Program-made: the position numbers and the translations under genes
The notes under the pieces: model-generated
Told to the model about the DNA's origin: nothing
The model's input: only the letters and a program-made list of their open reading frames with translations
Databases searched by the model: none
Assembly: GCF_001653235.2 (NCBI RefSeq)
Contig: NC_035794.1
Coordinates: 1,922,001-1,986,000 of the forward strand
DNA length: 64,000 nucleotides
DNA from: Pochonia chlamydosporia 170
Lineage: Eukaryota; Ascomycota; Sordariomycetes; Hypocreales; Clavicipitaceae
Direction of reading: 5' to 3'
Shown: in pieces, positions 10,793 to 23,272 of the stretch
Layout of the letters: every line of letters starts with the position of its first letter
Numbering within the stretch: position 1 is the stretch's first letter

Positions 10793-13700
10793 ATGGCGTC
10801 GCCTCGGCCCATCGCGCCCATGGGCAACGAGTCTTGGAACAGCCAGCATCCTCAGCAGCAGCAGCAGCATTATCAGAACCATTATCAGCAACTGCAGCCA
10901 CAACCACCACAGCAGCCGCAGCAGCCGCAGCACATGCCTCCTCAGCCTGCTCATACCGAAGCTGACGAGAATGGTGTTCAAATCAGACCAATGGGCCGTA
11001 TGTTGACGTTGTATCCAACTGCACCTATCGTTAAATCCCGCTAACAGTTGTCTGTCCAGTCAAGGTTCATTACACCTTCGACAAGGAAGGCAAGGTGAAT
11101 TGCCTGGCGAGATTCCCACATCCTCTCCAGGTTCAGACAGTGCCAATCGACGATACGAATTTCATCGGTGTGGTTGATTTGAGATCATGTATCCACGCCG
11201 TCATGGAGTGCAGCCCCGAGCTTGCTGGCCAAGAATGCGACTACACTATTTACGCCGTCGACTTTTCAGAGCCCGATACGCCTTTGGTCGGACAAGGTAT
11301 GCTCTCATGGGCTCTTGAGTCCATGCAAAATGATTCCACGATGCAGCAGCCTAAACTAGTGACCGGGCGCGTGACCAAGAACCTGTTGGGCGTTTTTGGG
11401 GGTGGCAACCGCGAAACTCTCGAGGTTAGATTACGACTCTCCGTTGCGGCAAGACCGAATAGACCCGTTATCCAGCACAACAGTGGCAATGATGCCCAGC
11501 AGCATCAGCAACAACAGCAAAATAGACCGATGGAGAGCGCCATGACTCCTACCGGCACTTCAGAATGGAACTCCTTCATTCAATCAAATCCACAAATTGG
11601 CCAAGGCGGCCATGTTTCAAGAGTTGCCTCTCCGGCATTGTCACAGGGTCATGGCCACCAGCAGCAACCGCCCATGATAGGCAGACGGGATTCTTTCGGG
11701 CCGGGAGCTATCCAGCAGCTGCAGCAGATGCAGCAGATGATGCCAACACAGGATGTCCACAGAGTAGCGCCGATACCAGTGGACCCAAGCGAGCACAGGG
11801 CTGACGGCGCTGCGCCATCGTCAAGACCGTCAAGTCGGGCATCTAGCAGGGCCCCCAGGAGAAAACAGCCTACTGGTCGCCCAAGAGGCAGGCCGCGAAA
11901 GAAGGCTGCTGAAGGGAATACCTCTGGATATGAAGATGGCACAGAAGGCGAAGACGGCCCTACCAAGAAAAGGGTCAAGACCACGCAGGTTGAGAGGGCA
12001 GCACCAAATCCCTTTGCCAGCGGCCCCGAATCTTTAAGAGTTGCTGCCAGCACCTCTGGCTCATTACGCACATTTCGACCCGTTTTAGCGAACGGTGAAG
12101 CCGCTTCAGGCGGCGGCAACCACCTCCAGGAAGTCCCCCGAGCTCCTACACCAGTACCGGATGGTCCTCTTCGCGGCCTTCCAGGGAGAGGACCCGGGCA
12201 AGCGAAACTGAGGCGCGAGTCGACTTTGAGCCATCAGCCCCTTTCAAATAACTCGTCATTTACAGAATCAAGACAGCCATTATCGCCGAGCCAGGAGGAC
12301 GGGCGCTCACCAGAGTCTATCGCGCCGACCCCTACCTATTCAGTAGAGAGTCCAGCTGATATTGGCTCGTCACCACCAGTTCAGCGAGCCACTCCCTTTA
12401 TTCGATCAAGCCCTCCTCCGTCAAGTCCCATTCTTCCACCCATGCCGCCAACCGAACTTCCCCATGATGCGAGCTTTGTTACGGATGATTTGGATGATCT
12501 TTTTGGTGACGAGGCTATCGCACCGATTCCAATCGCGCCCAAGAAATCACATGCTGCTGCCGCCCTTCGAAAACCCACGGAAGCAAGGAATGCTAGCGGC
12601 GTACCTATCCAAGTCTTCCAGATGCAAGATGGGCCAACTGGCCAAGATCTTGTACACATTTTCAGTTACAATACCCCTCAACCTGCCTCAGCTTCAGGAA
12701 ATGATAAACCAGATAACGCATCCCTCCCGCCACTGAAGAAGGCGCCAGTTCGAATAGCAGCCAAGAAAAAGACCAAGCCTGCCTCTCCACCAGGCATGGC
12801 TCCCACTCCTCCGCCTACGACTGACGCTGCCGAAAAGCCAGTAAGCCCTTCCCTAGTAGCCGATACAGGAATGGATGATTCTACTCGGAAACCAGCCCAC
12901 CCCATCAACATTGCCCCTAAACCTGCACTAGAGCAACCACAAGGTCAGGACATTGACGGACAAGCGCCCGAGAAGGAGACTCAACCTGCAAAGGCACAAA
13001 TTGTGGCGAGACCACCGCGGCAACTAAGCCGATCCCAGTCTGCTGGTCCACTAGCACTCCCAGCAATTCCAGCCAGTGAACCGGCAGGGCCATCGTCACT
13101 TTCACAATCCGTAACTGTCGAGCCGGAGTTCCCTGCTCCGCCAGCTCCTTCAACACTGAAGCGAGCAGCTTCCACTGGGCCACTTACTCTTCCCATTCCT
13201 GCGAGCGATCCAGTTGTGCCTATCGCTCTTCCTACAAGCACAGAACACATCGACTCGGTCATCGCCAGGAGTGATGCCATCCCACCGCCCTCGTCACCGC
13301 CGCTCACGTCAACCAGAGCAAACAAGAACTTTGTGAAGAAACACGCCATCAAGCAACGACTTGAAGAGGCCATCATGAACGGAGAGATGCCTCCGTACTG
13401 TAGCAACTGCGGCGCTATTGAGACACCGACCTGGCGCAAAATCTGGGTGCAGGAGAATGACGGTATTCCTGAATACTGTGAATACTCTGAGAAGCCCGGC
13501 AAAATTACAGCGATCGAGATCCTACAACGAGATGCGGACGAGAAACCCACTCTACACCGATTGATCAAGAAAAGTTTGGCGTCCGACGACGACAGAGAAA
13601 AGTGGCAGGAACGGCTTCTTTGCAACCCTTGTGGTATTTGGCTCACCAAATGCAAAAGCCATCGCCCCCAAGACAGGTGGGACAAGGACCTGGCACGCGT

Positions 13701-14727
13701 AGGACAAGAACGCAGAAAGCGAGGAACTGGCCGAAGCAAGAAGTCTCGTGGCAAGGATGATGGAGGCGTGAATCCGACTTCAGAGGCTTATCTGCCTACG
13801 GATGCCCTTGGGCCGATCGAACCGTCTTCCCCGAAGAAGCCATATGTAGATGGTCCTCAGAATCAACAGGATCTGGATCTTAATATGCGCGAGACATCCG
13901 CCGGCCTCGACATGCAGGAATCACGCTCTAACCCGGGGTCGACTCACTCCAGGGGAAGCGGAACAGTGAAGAGTCCCATAGATGTGGAGTTCGACGAGGC
14001 AGTTGGCAGCACGAAGCGACTGCTATTCCCCTCTCCTCGAAAAGATGGAACACCGAAGACGTTGGGAGAAATCGACGTTAATATCGTGCAGACTACGGAT
14101 GATTGCCGACCAAAGGGCTCAGGAATCGGCAAGGAGAACATGGCCAGCACACGGCATGATGGTGAAGCCAATGACGATAACGATCTCGAGGCGTTGTTTA
14201 AGAGTCCAACGCTACCGCGGCCGTCAACACCACCACCAAACGCCAAAGCTACTACACCCAGCGAGCCATTCAAGACGCCTACTCGCCCCACGCCCAGCCA
14301 CAGACCGATTACTAGAAGCATATCACGATCGATTCGATCTATTAGATCAATTGCATCACCCAGCCAGGCGCTCATGGATCGAACTCCCACCAAGACGCCG
14401 CGATTACCAGGGAGCGCCAGCCGAAGGCGCAGCCCTCGAAATCACCAAGGTGGATTCGAAGTATTCGATACACCAATCAGCCGTACCATCAGCCAGATGT
14501 TCTCGGAGGGCAATGGCTTTGGGGGTGACGACCTAGACCTGAGTAGTCTGCCAGCGCTGGACGGTAATGCCGGCAGCCTGATTGACTTTGGCAACCTTCT
14601 CAGCACAGATGCCGTGATGCCAAGCTCGCCACCAAAGGACGGATCCATGTCGTTTGACTATCATGCGTCATCTAGTGTGTGGGCTCAATGGGACTTGGAT
14701 ACAGCTGGTAGTATGGACACCGACTAA
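10793..14727 (+). CDS. Ams2/Spt21-like GATA-type zinc-finger transcription regulator
   Basis: Two exons, 10793..10997 and 11060..14727, encode 1290 aa. The 62-nt intron has a CGCTAAC branch site. The start MASPRPIAP is preceded by CGACATGG. After a Gln/Pro-rich N-terminus encoded by CAG/CAA runs (about 20-55) comes a conserved globular block (about 69-190: VHYTFDKEGKVNCLARFP, DLRSCIHAVMECSPELAG, YTIYAVDFSE), which resembles the N-terminal domain shared by yeast Spt21 and fission yeast Ams2, activators of histone genes. An AT-hook-like GRPRGRPRK lies near 270. A single zinc finger has CSNC (C849, C852), TPTWRKIW and CNPCGIW (C923, C926). The rest is disordered and Ser/Pro-rich, with several SP/TP sites suggesting CDK control. 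The 70 residues between the cysteine pairs far exceed the usual GATA loop of 17-18. A role in histone-gene and S-phase control is inferred from the Ams2/Spt21 likeness. Confidence 0.85.
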
Positions 14728-15422
14728 GTACGAACTTAAAAATGACTTTTTGTACTGCATTGCATTTCATAGCGAAGAATGGGATATACGAATAGGGATA
14801 CCGAATGTGAGCGTAAACGGCTGGAACTGGAATTGGAATTAACATTGTTCATTTTTGCATGGCGTTGGGGAAGCCAAGATGGCCGGTACGGATTATAATT
14901 ATTCAATGTTAGAATAGGTATTGCACATAGCTCAACTAGAAGCGCGTAGCTCCTTTATTTGTGTGTCTCTCGACTGTGATGTCAAGTCTGGTGGGTGAAG
15001 GCGGTACAGAGACGAACAAGATGTGAGATGAAGATGATGTTGCTCGCCAATGCCAGAGTCAAACTGGTCGTACAGTACTGCTTTCTTTGTGATTCTCGCC
15101 TTTTTAACAGAGCGGTAATTTTACATTACTTTCAGCAAATGCTGGCCTGGTTATGCAAGAAAGTGGCAATTGTAGGTAGGGAGTACATGGACATCAATGA
15201 TGGACCCATCTGCCACTTTACGCGCCACACCCCAGCCAACGCGTCGTCGCGTCTCCCAGCCAGAACTTCAACTTTCGCAATGTAAAACCCCACCATCAAA
15301 CCTCCAAGTCAAGAATCTTTTAAACGTCAATCTCTCAGCATTGCATTCAACCATTCGCTAATTGACTGCTAACCGTGAATCAAAATCTCATCGTCTACGA
15401 GCAATCGCTCACCTTGCCCACC
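14728..15422. other. intergenic region, Pol alpha B promoter
   Basis: About 700 bp between same-strand genes. No gene is seen. The start of the next gene is in a CACCATGG context at 15423; an upstream in-frame ATG-less extension to 15375 is not favoured. Confidence 0.5.
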
Positions 15423-17464
15423 ATGGCAGAATCCGAAATCCAATCCCGCTTCTCACCAAACACCCCCCTCGAACCCGATATCCTCAGCGAAATCCATTCC
15501 ATTCTCCGCCTGCACGACCTCTCTGTTGAGGATTTCTTCTTCAAATGGGAGTCCTACTGTATAAAGATGGATCTAGATGCGCAGGCTGGGCTATCACTAT
15601 CCAGCTTGCGCAGCCTAAAGCAGAATCTTCAAGATGAGCTAGAGAAGAGCCGTCGCGCAGCGCAGGTCCGCAACGAGCGCAAGGTGGTGAATGCCACGCC
15701 AAAGGCTAACTCTGGTGGAGATGTTTTCGGCATGTTGGACGGACTGGTGCCTAGCACGCCGGCGACGGGGAGGCTGAATCGAAATGCTGGTGGGAGCGCA
15801 TTGAAAAGGAAGATGGATGGTTTGAAGATGGGAAGTTCACCAGGCATGAGTGACCAACTAAAATCTATGAATGGGCTGCCGTACGTTTTTTTCATGAGCT
15901 TTGTGGCATGGCATGGCATGACGTGCTGACTTTGTTTTTGCATTATAGGGCAACTTCGTTTGCGGACCGTGTAAACCCAGGGGACGTGGTTGAAGTGCTG
16001 AACAGCCATCTTCAACCTGCTGAAGCACCTATCGCGCCGTTCTCCGAGCCGAGAATCAAGCTGACTGCCGCGTCGGACCAGAAGAAGATGGCGTATAAGC
16101 CGTTGGCTATGAAACTCTCTGAAGCGAGTGAGATTCTGGACGACCGCATCGACGACTTCATGGCGATTGTGCAAGACCACCACAAGCTAGACGACTCGGC
16201 ATTTGGAAGCGCCGCGAGCCAGAGCACCACCGAAATAGTGGCCGTGGGAAGAATCGCCTCTGACTCAATGGAGGGCAAACTAAACGCCGCATCTCTTGTC
16301 CTCGAAACATCTCGCCGAACTGGCATGGGTCTACGAGTACCACTCAAGATGGAGAAGATTCGTTCATGGAGCTTCTTCCCCGGCCAAATCGTCGCCCTGC
16401 GCGGTAACAACGCCACTGGCAACGAATTTGTCGTCAACGAGATCCTCGAGATTCCTCTGCTCCCCAACGCCGCGTCGTCGTCTTCCGCTCTCGAAGCCCA
16501 CCGGGAGAAATTCAAAGGCGGACCAGACGCCATGGATGTAGATACCACGCCCTTGACCATTCTCTACGCCGCTGGCCCGTACACCGCCGACGACAACCTC
16601 GACAACCGCTCCACGCGCTGTGTTCCCAGGCCGCGGACTCGTATGCCGATGCGCTCATCCTCACCGGCCCGTTCATCGACATTGACCACCCCCTAATTGC
16701 CACGGGGGACTTTGACCTCCCTGAAGAAGCTACACAAGACCCTGACACAGCTACAATGTCCACCGTGTTCAAATACCTCTTTGCCACGGCATTGAACCGT
16801 GCGTGTTCTGCAAATCCCCATCTTACGATTGTTCTAGTGCCCTCCGTACGAGACATTCTCGACAAGCACGTTTCCTGGCCGCAGGACAGCATGCCCCGCA
16901 AGGACCTGGGCTTGCCAAAATCCGCGAAAATCGTATCAAACCCCATGACACTATCGATGAACGAAATGGTCATTGGAATCTCGTCACAAGATATCCTGTA
17001 CGAGTTGAGGACCGAGGAACTAGCCAAGACGAGTGGTGATTTGATGGGCAGGCTGGTGCGATATCTCGTCGAGCAGAGACACTACTTCCCCTTGTTTCCT
17101 ACCACTGAGAGAGGGAAATTACCAAAGACTGGTACGGAAGAAGGGATTGCGACGGGCGCAGTTGTAGATGTTAGTTATTTGAGACTAGGGGAGATGGTTA
17201 ATGTCCGACCGGACGTTGTGCTTGTTCCGAGCTCTTTGCCGCCCTTTGTAAAGGTATGTCTACAGTCGTTTTATGTGTTGTGAGGGAAGCTAATAGTGTT
17301 AGGTTGTTGAGAGTGTATTGGCCATCAATCCTGGTCCGTTGTCGAAACGGAAAGGGGCAGGGACGTATGCCAGGATGACGTTATACCCGCCTACCGTTGA
17401 TGGGGGGGACATGCAAAGTCACAGAATCTTTGATAGGGCGAGGGTGGAAATTGTTAGGATATAA
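15423..17464 (+). CDS. DNA polymerase alpha subunit B (Pol12), with apparent frameshift
   Basis: Exons are 15423..15880, 15949..17253 and 17303..17464, about 640 aa. This is the regulatory B subunit of the polymerase alpha-primase complex, needed to start replication. The N-terminal helical domain (about 5-90) is followed by a disordered linker, an OB-fold domain (GRIASDSMEGKLN to LRGNNATGNEFVVNEIL) and a calcineurin-like phosphoesterase fold (YAAGPYTADDNLD, ALILTGPFID, TIVLVPSVRD, NPMTLSMNEMVIGISSQDILYEL, ending in a short VEIVRI tail). Family members are about 600-650 aa. The reading frame breaks at 16601-16606: the frame reading PYTADDNLD ends 31 codons later, while the conserved continuation PLHALCSQAAD lies in the next frame. 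One base appears to be missing between GAC and CCG. No intron can repair this with usable splice sites. Because the gene is essential, a sequence error is the simplest cause. Introns are 68 and 49 nt. Confidence 0.9.
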
Positions 17465-17573
17465 GGGCTTTGCGAGGATCGAAACTAGATAAAGACGGGG
17501 GTTGTGGATGATGACATGAATTTTTGAACCATATTTTTAGTCGGCTCTTATGGCGTTGGAATTACATTAGGTA

Positions 17574-18896
17574 TCATATATCGTCGACTCTGCGCCGCTT
17601 ATCACTATCGTACATGTCCCGCGAGGTGCTTCTCTTCCTGCGCCTGTCCTTGTCGTCTTCTCTTGTCGGCGACCGAGATCGTGACCTGTCTCTAGGCCTG
17701 TAATTATCCTCTCTCCTGTCATCGTGTCTTCGGCGTTCTTTATCCCCCAGCGGAACTGCATTGGCACCTTTTGCATCCCTCTCGTCAGGCTTGAACCTAT
17801 CGTCATCGGGTCTAAATCTCTCGTCGCCGCCGTGTCTCCCGCCCTTCCGATCGTTAAATTCCCCCCAGCGACCTGTATCTTCAGACCGCATGTCCCTGTA
17901 CTTCGTGCCGCCCTTCTTACCCAACTTGGTCATGTCTCTGCGCTGCAAATACTCCGGCAAAGCCTCTCTGTTGCGCACATCATCCGCGATCCTCGTGCCC
18001 ATGATATCGCGCTGCAGCAGCCCCGCCGCCTCTGCTTCCTCCTGGAAGAACGCGCCCTTGTGGTAGTACTTCTGCATGTACGACATCTTGCCCTTGCTGT
18101 CCTTTTCCTCGCGCTGCTTCGCGAGGTGCGCCTCGTCCTCGGCCTTGCGCTCTTCCTCTGTCAGGTTCCGTCTGCGCTCAACTTCAGCTAGTTCCCGCTC
18201 GCGCTCCTCAATCGCTAGTCTCGCGCGCTTGAGGCGCTTGAGCTCCCGCACTCGCCAGGCCGCTTCCTCTGCCTCAGGGTCCAGACCATCCGTGGTGTCG
18301 ACGTCCGAGTCTGAATTTTCGTCGTCGTCCCAGTGTTTTTTGCCGGCAGCCCGTGCCGCGAGATCTTTGCGTATTTGCTCCTCGACGAGGTCGTCGGCTG
18401 CTTTTTTCTTGGCGGCTTCCTCGGCGAGCCGGGTTGCTTCTTCGGATTTTTCCTTGTCGAGCGTTTCTTTCCCGCGTTGGCTTTTTGGTACGAATTTCGG
18501 TCGTATCATTAATCTTCGTGGGGCTTCTTCTTCGCTGCTTTCTTCTTCGGACGAGCCGCTGTCCTCTTCTGATTCCCCTTGGTCTTCATCCTCTGCGCTC
18601 TCTTCCTCTGTGACGAAGCCTTCTTCGGCGGCTAATCGCTGTGCTCGCTCGGCTTCTATTCTGTGCTTTTCTGCTGCTTCTGCTTCTTGCCTTCTGGCGT
18701 TGAGGTCCACCTTTCCTAGGTTGCTGGCGATTTTGCCTGCGCTGGCGGCCTTGGGTGGTGGAGGAATAGGTGCTGCTGTCGTCTGCTCTTCATCGCTGCT
18801 GTCGCTGTCTGAGGATGATTCTTGGCCGCTTGGTTTGCCTACGCGGTGTCGTATTGGACGCGCCGGGTTGGCGGTCATGCGCTTTGGGGGCGGCAT
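17574..18896 (-). CDS. MFAP1-type spliceosomal protein
   Basis: A single-exon 440-aa protein homologous to microfibrillar-associated protein 1, a component of the spliceosomal B complex despite its name; the yeast counterpart is Spp381. The N-terminal half has Ser/Glu/Asp-rich blocks (about 25-125) and long charged coiled-coil stretches rich in EERERELAEVERRR-type sequence. The conserved C-terminal core (about 265-350) includes KGKMSYMQKYYHKGAFFQ, LLQRDIMGTRIADDVRNREALPEYLQ and MTKLGKKGGTKYRDM, where the MFAP1 family is most conserved. The tail is RS/RD-rich (DRSRSRSP), typical of splicing proteins. The 3' end is only 109 bp from the convergent Pol alpha B gene, so the 3' UTRs may overlap. 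Confidence 0.93.
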   Translation of the reverse strand: MPPPKRMTANPARPIRHRVGKPSGQESSSDSDSSDEEQTTAAPIPPPPKAASAGKIASNLGKVDLNARRQEAEAAEKHRIEAERAQRLAAEEGFVTEEESAEDEDQGESEEDSGSSEEESSEEEAPRRLMIRPKFVPKSQRGKETLDKEKSEEATRLAEEAAKKKAADDLVEEQIRKDLAARAAGKKHWDDDENSDSDVDTTDGLDPEAEEAAWRVRELKRLKRARLAIEERERELAEVERRRNLTEEERKAEDEAHLAKQREEKDSKGKMSYMQKYYHKGAFFQEEAEAAGLLQRDIMGTRIADDVRNREALPEYLQRRDMTKLGKKGGTKYRDMRSEDTGRWGEFNDRKGGRHGGDERFRPDDDRFKPDERDAKGANAVPLGDKERRRHDDRREDNYRPRDRSRSRSPTREDDKDRRRKRSTSRDMYDSDKRRRVDDI

Positions 18897-19567
18897 GATG
18901 GTTTGTGATGTGGTTGTGATCTGGTTTGGAGTCTGTGATGCATTTGGATGGAAAATTGGTGAGGTAGTTGGAAGGAAGTGGCCCCTACCCTGGACTTATT
19001 GGTCGTCGTTTGCAAACATATTCGGAATACGGTGTTATAGGAGAAAATTAAATGAAACAAAGAAAAAGGTGTCGAATCAGCAACTTGATGAATCTTATCC
19101 TGTATCCTTCAAGTAGAAAGTTTTTCCCCTAGATTTGACTTGATTTGGCTGTCTGGGTAGGCTGGTGAGGTTTGAAGAAGATGGCCAGGAAAAGGTCATT
19201 TTCAAAATATGCTAGAATCGGCGGCTCAGACGACAAACTGCATCTTATCGCAAACAGCAGACAATTTCAACCGGGGCAAGCACTGGCCGCTCAATATTAA
19301 AAGCAATCGCCCGAGTACAATGCCATAACATGTACCGGTGTTTCCTCTCATTGGGATTTTGCATCACTACTGGCCGAATTCCATATCCGTAAAACGGCAA
19401 GAGCTACCCCTCCATCTGTGAAGCTTCCTCAACTTGGATCCGCCACCAGTCCAGACTCCAAAGCCAAAAGTCTCAACGTTCCACTGCACTGGCGAGTTGC
19501 TTTCAATCAAGCATTCGGCCGAAAGTACCAATTTGCTGCATAAAGCCATCACGAAGAGTCTTGCATA
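18897..19567. other. divergent promoter region, MFAP1 / MAT2B-like
   Basis: 670 bp between divergent start codons at 18896 (-) and 19568 (+). No gene is seen. It must contain both promoters. Confidence 0.5.
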
Positions 19568-20850
19568 ATGTCGTCAAACGTTGAACGGAGGGCACTTGTA
19601 ACCGGTGCAACCGGTTTGCTGGGCCGGGAGATCGCCGCTGCCTTTCAGCAGAGCCCTGGGTGGGCTGTCAAGGGCACAGGGCACTCCCGAGCTGATGGTA
19701 TTGATATACTCAAAGTAAACCTTGAGGATGAGGATCTTTCGGAGCTCGTGGCTGCCCTTGATCGCACCAAGTACGTAATATTCTTTCCAATGATGCGTGA
19801 TCTATTCTCCAAGGACGCTGACTAACACCTCGACTTCACGAATAGACCACAGGTCATTATCCATTGTATGTGGCTACAGCTGCTCTCAAAACCATACATC
19901 CTCTTGCTGACATCGATTTAGCTGCCGCCCAAAGATTCCCGGATAAAGTTGACAAAGACCCCGAGGGAGCCAGAACACTCAACATTGCAGCCAGCAGGCG
20001 GATTGCCAAGTTGGCATTGTCTCGCGAGATCCTGCTCATATACATCTCGACAGATTATGTCTTCCCAGGTACCCCTGGAGATGCTCCATACGAAGCAGAT
20101 GCGATTCCCAAGCCGACAAATTTGTATGGACAAACCAAGTTTGATGGAGAGCAGGCTGTTCTAGAAGAAGCCGCTAAAGCAGGCAATCCCGGTTCTGTCG
20201 TGGTTCTACGTGTTCCAGTCTTGTACGGCCATGCTGAAACGCCTGCCGAGAGCGCCGTAAATGTCTTGATGGACTCTGTCTGGAAAGCCCAGACCGAGGG
20301 ATCTAACATTAAGATGGATCACTGGGCTATTCGGTACCCTACCAATACTGAGGACATTGGTCGTGTCTGTCGAGGTATGTTTCAAATGAACATAAACAAA
20401 ACGACATCGCCCTGCGCGGCAGTTCAGACTTGCCAATTTAAACTACCTGAGATGGGAGGCTACATCATTGGAATCTCCTCTGGCCTGAAGCTACTTTAGA
20501 AACACGTATTAGATTGATGAAGATGCTAACTTGAGCACCCCATAGATGTGGCGGCCAAATATCTCGATGAGATTCGGGCTGGTAATCGCACGGCTTTACC
20601 GTCGATCCTCCAGTTCTCCAGCGAGGACAAAATGACAAAGTACGAGATTTGCCAGCTGTTCGGTCAGATAATGGGACTGGACATATCGAATATAGAGGCA
20701 AATACCCAGGGAAATGATCCAAACGCTGCAGTACAGCGCCCATATGACTGTCACCTTAGCACAAAAGCGCTGAAGGATTTAGGTATCGACGTTTCCACGT
20801 GCAACTTTGTTGATTGGTGGCGGCGAGAGGTTCGAGCGTTTGGCGAGTAG
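19568..20850 (+). CDS. MAT2B/RmlD-like NAD(P)-binding reductase (methionine adenosyltransferase beta-like)
   Basis: Four exons, 19568..19770, 19846..19865 (20 nt), 19922..20374 and 20546..20850, encode 326 aa. The protein is an extended short-chain dehydrogenase: the nucleotide loop GATGLLG is at 13-19, STDYVF follows, and the catalytic-type YGQTK (Y143, K147) is present. The length and the segments IIHSAAQRFPDKVDKDPE and WAIRYPTNTEDIGRVCRD fit the RmlD-substrate-binding family that includes the human methionine adenosyltransferase regulatory subunit MAT2B. Fungal members are usually annotated as such or as dTDP-rhamnose reductase-like. Which role applies (regulating S-adenosylmethionine synthesis or acting as a sugar-nucleotide reductase) cannot be settled here. 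The 20-nt second exon is required to keep the frame. Introns are 75, 56 and 171 nt, two of them with CTAAC branch sites. Confidence 0.88.
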
Positions 20851-23272
20851 AATGAAGAGAGATTTGCCTGTCTTGATCAAGCCACAACTTCAAGGTGTTA
20901 GCGGGCCTTGTTAGGCAGAGGCAGAAATGTGACGCGTTTCTTTGGATTCTTCCGGGATGTCCCTCTCTCCCTTGCAGTCGCGGGAACTCGTGGGTGGTGA
21001 CATGGGCGGCTTTCTCAGGCCAAATGAAATACGTGTGCACGAGCTGACTTTGGATGTTGGATTCTATGAAGCAGTAGAGTGGACAGAACAACCCTTTAAC
21101 AATCCAGGAAGATCCTTGAATTGTGAACTCGGCCAACGAGCGGGATCCCTGTGCGGGCTCACAAAAGATGACAGAATGTTTGACACAATAGAGAGGAGTT
21201 TCAGTTCATTGGTAAGCTGACGAAAGCCGAGCGATCAGTCATAACTCGTTTCGAAACTCGGCACTTGTCGCGGTTGAATTAATCGGGTGGCCGGGGTTTC
21301 TTGGCCACGCCATTGTGTGTGTTCTAGATTAAATTGCGACTGACGGGTGACGCTCTGGTCCCAGATACGATGGACCAGCAAAGGGCCAACTAAAAAAGAA
21401 CGAAAACAAAAAAAGACGACAAAGGAAAAAGAGAGAAAACCCCCCCCCAAAAAAAGTAAGAAATCTTTCGAGACTTTGCGGAGTTATCAATACTACCCCG
21501 ACAAAAAACAAAAACCGCAAAAAAGAAACGAAAGAAGTCGAGCTGTTGTTCGGCCAGCTATCATTTCGGTGCAAAGTTATGCGCAACCTCACTTTATGAC
21601 ACCAGACCGCATCTTCTCAGTCAACCCCCGGCCGACTCATTGTGAGGATACCTGCGCAGTATTAGCTTCCTTCGCCTATTGAAAATCAGCAGGACAAAAT
21701 TGCTTATCCACTTACACAATGGGACACTTTTTCCATACTCAAAGGAATAATGGAGATGAACAATAGAGATCAAAACGCCGTATCCTTGTGATGATGTGGT
21801 GTTGTGTGGCCTTTACCTAATACATCATCTGGTTGAGGCGAGATCGCGATGATTTTGCACCGGGCTTCTGGGTGCACCGCACGGCTCAACTTTCACGACG
21901 TCTCAAATTCTACGTTCACGTCCCAAAAGTAGGCATTGGCCTGACTGTGCAAAAGTCAATCAATCAATGACTTTGACGCAGAATGCGGCTTGCCGCCATG
22001 AGACCCCGGATATTATGTAATTTGCACGCCAGACCGAGTTACTGGTGGGAGACTGAGAATGGGCCTCAGCAGCATCTTTGTCTCACATTTCTTGGTCCAG
22101 TTCTAACTTGCTGACTTGGACCACCACATTGGCTAATTGATCTCCAAGACATGCAGACATTCTAGCAAGGCCGCGAGTGCTGGAATGCCCTGCTGGCGTG
22201 ACCGCAACATACATGTGCACCAGACGGCTAGCAGAAACATGTCCACACTCGACGCGTGAGACGAATGGATGGACCAAAACATCCACTCAATTATGAGAGC
22301 AGAAAAAGAAATAGGAAATCATATTGGTCCACGCACGGTATTGCGGTGAAAAGCAAAAACACGACCGTGCCTGGCACACTGCTCTGCACTGCCCAAGGGG
22401 AGGCGAGTCGAGGCGAGGCGAGGCGAGAGGAGAGGAGAGGAGAGGCGACCAGAGGAGAGGTGAAAGACACTTGACGTTGTGCGCAGACAGACAGACATGC
22501 TGGATGAATCGAACCGGATTGGAATTGGAATGGCGCGTTACTCTATCTATCGACACGCAAAATACCGCTCGCTTGACGGCGCGAAAACGTGATCCGTCGT
22601 CTCAACCTCGTGCCTCCATTCCTCTCTCTTCCAGCGGAGCAAAGGCTCTGTTTTCTTTCTCTCCTGCTCGCTTCCGAACTTGCATCTAGCCAACAACAAG
22701 TTGTCAGTTGTGATATGTCACTCTTTTAAGCTCTAAATATCAATCGCCACTCTTTTACTTCCATCTGACGTTGGAGCCTCACGCCGCGGACAGATATGAC
22801 TTGGCCAGCCTCACTCTTTCCTACTTCAGCTTTTTCCATCGTTTCAATAATTTTGTCTTCATCGTCGGCTTCAAGCCATTGACTAAGGCGTTCTTTCCTA
22901 CCTCTTGATTGGATCTAAACGACTCTCACTTATATTCTAAGAACTCTAATCGTTGCTTGGACGCTGAGCTGCGTCGGTGCGAATTTCGACACAGCAACTG
23001 AAACAGCGAAGCTCATCGCTACGCAGCTTCTTTGTGGAAGTGTAGCAATCAGCTCAAGTCTAAACGGCCGTGCCGTCGAGTTACCTCGTGTTGCCTCAGC
23101 TCGATTCATCGCAAAGAATCCAGTCGGCGACGGTTTGGAACCACAAACGCCAGCAGTTCGGCCAGACTACGTTACTAAGAAGCAGCCGTTCAGGGCTTGA
23201 TTGCGAGTCCAAACTACAATTTGAGACCCAAACCAACTATACTGAACGGAGAAGGCCTTTCCTTCTCTTGAA
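20851..23272. other. 2.4-kb intergenic region with low-complexity tracts
   Basis: No gene is supported. It contains an A-rich tract with a C9-A7 homopolymer junction near 21440-21455 and a purine-rich minisatellite (22396-22461, listed separately). The last 500 bp before 23273 is C/T-rich and probably the leader of the Ras-association/PH gene. A 75-codon open frame at 23070-23297 overlaps the true start in another frame and is not considered real. Confidence 0.5.
22396..22461. repeat. purine-rich minisatellite (GAGGC/GAGGA units)
   Basis: About 65 bp made of imperfect pentamer units, first GAGGC-like then GAGGA-like, giving an almost pure purine strand. Such tracts are length-variable and can form triplex DNA. 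It lies about 0.8 kb upstream of the Ras-association/PH gene. Confidence 0.8.
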
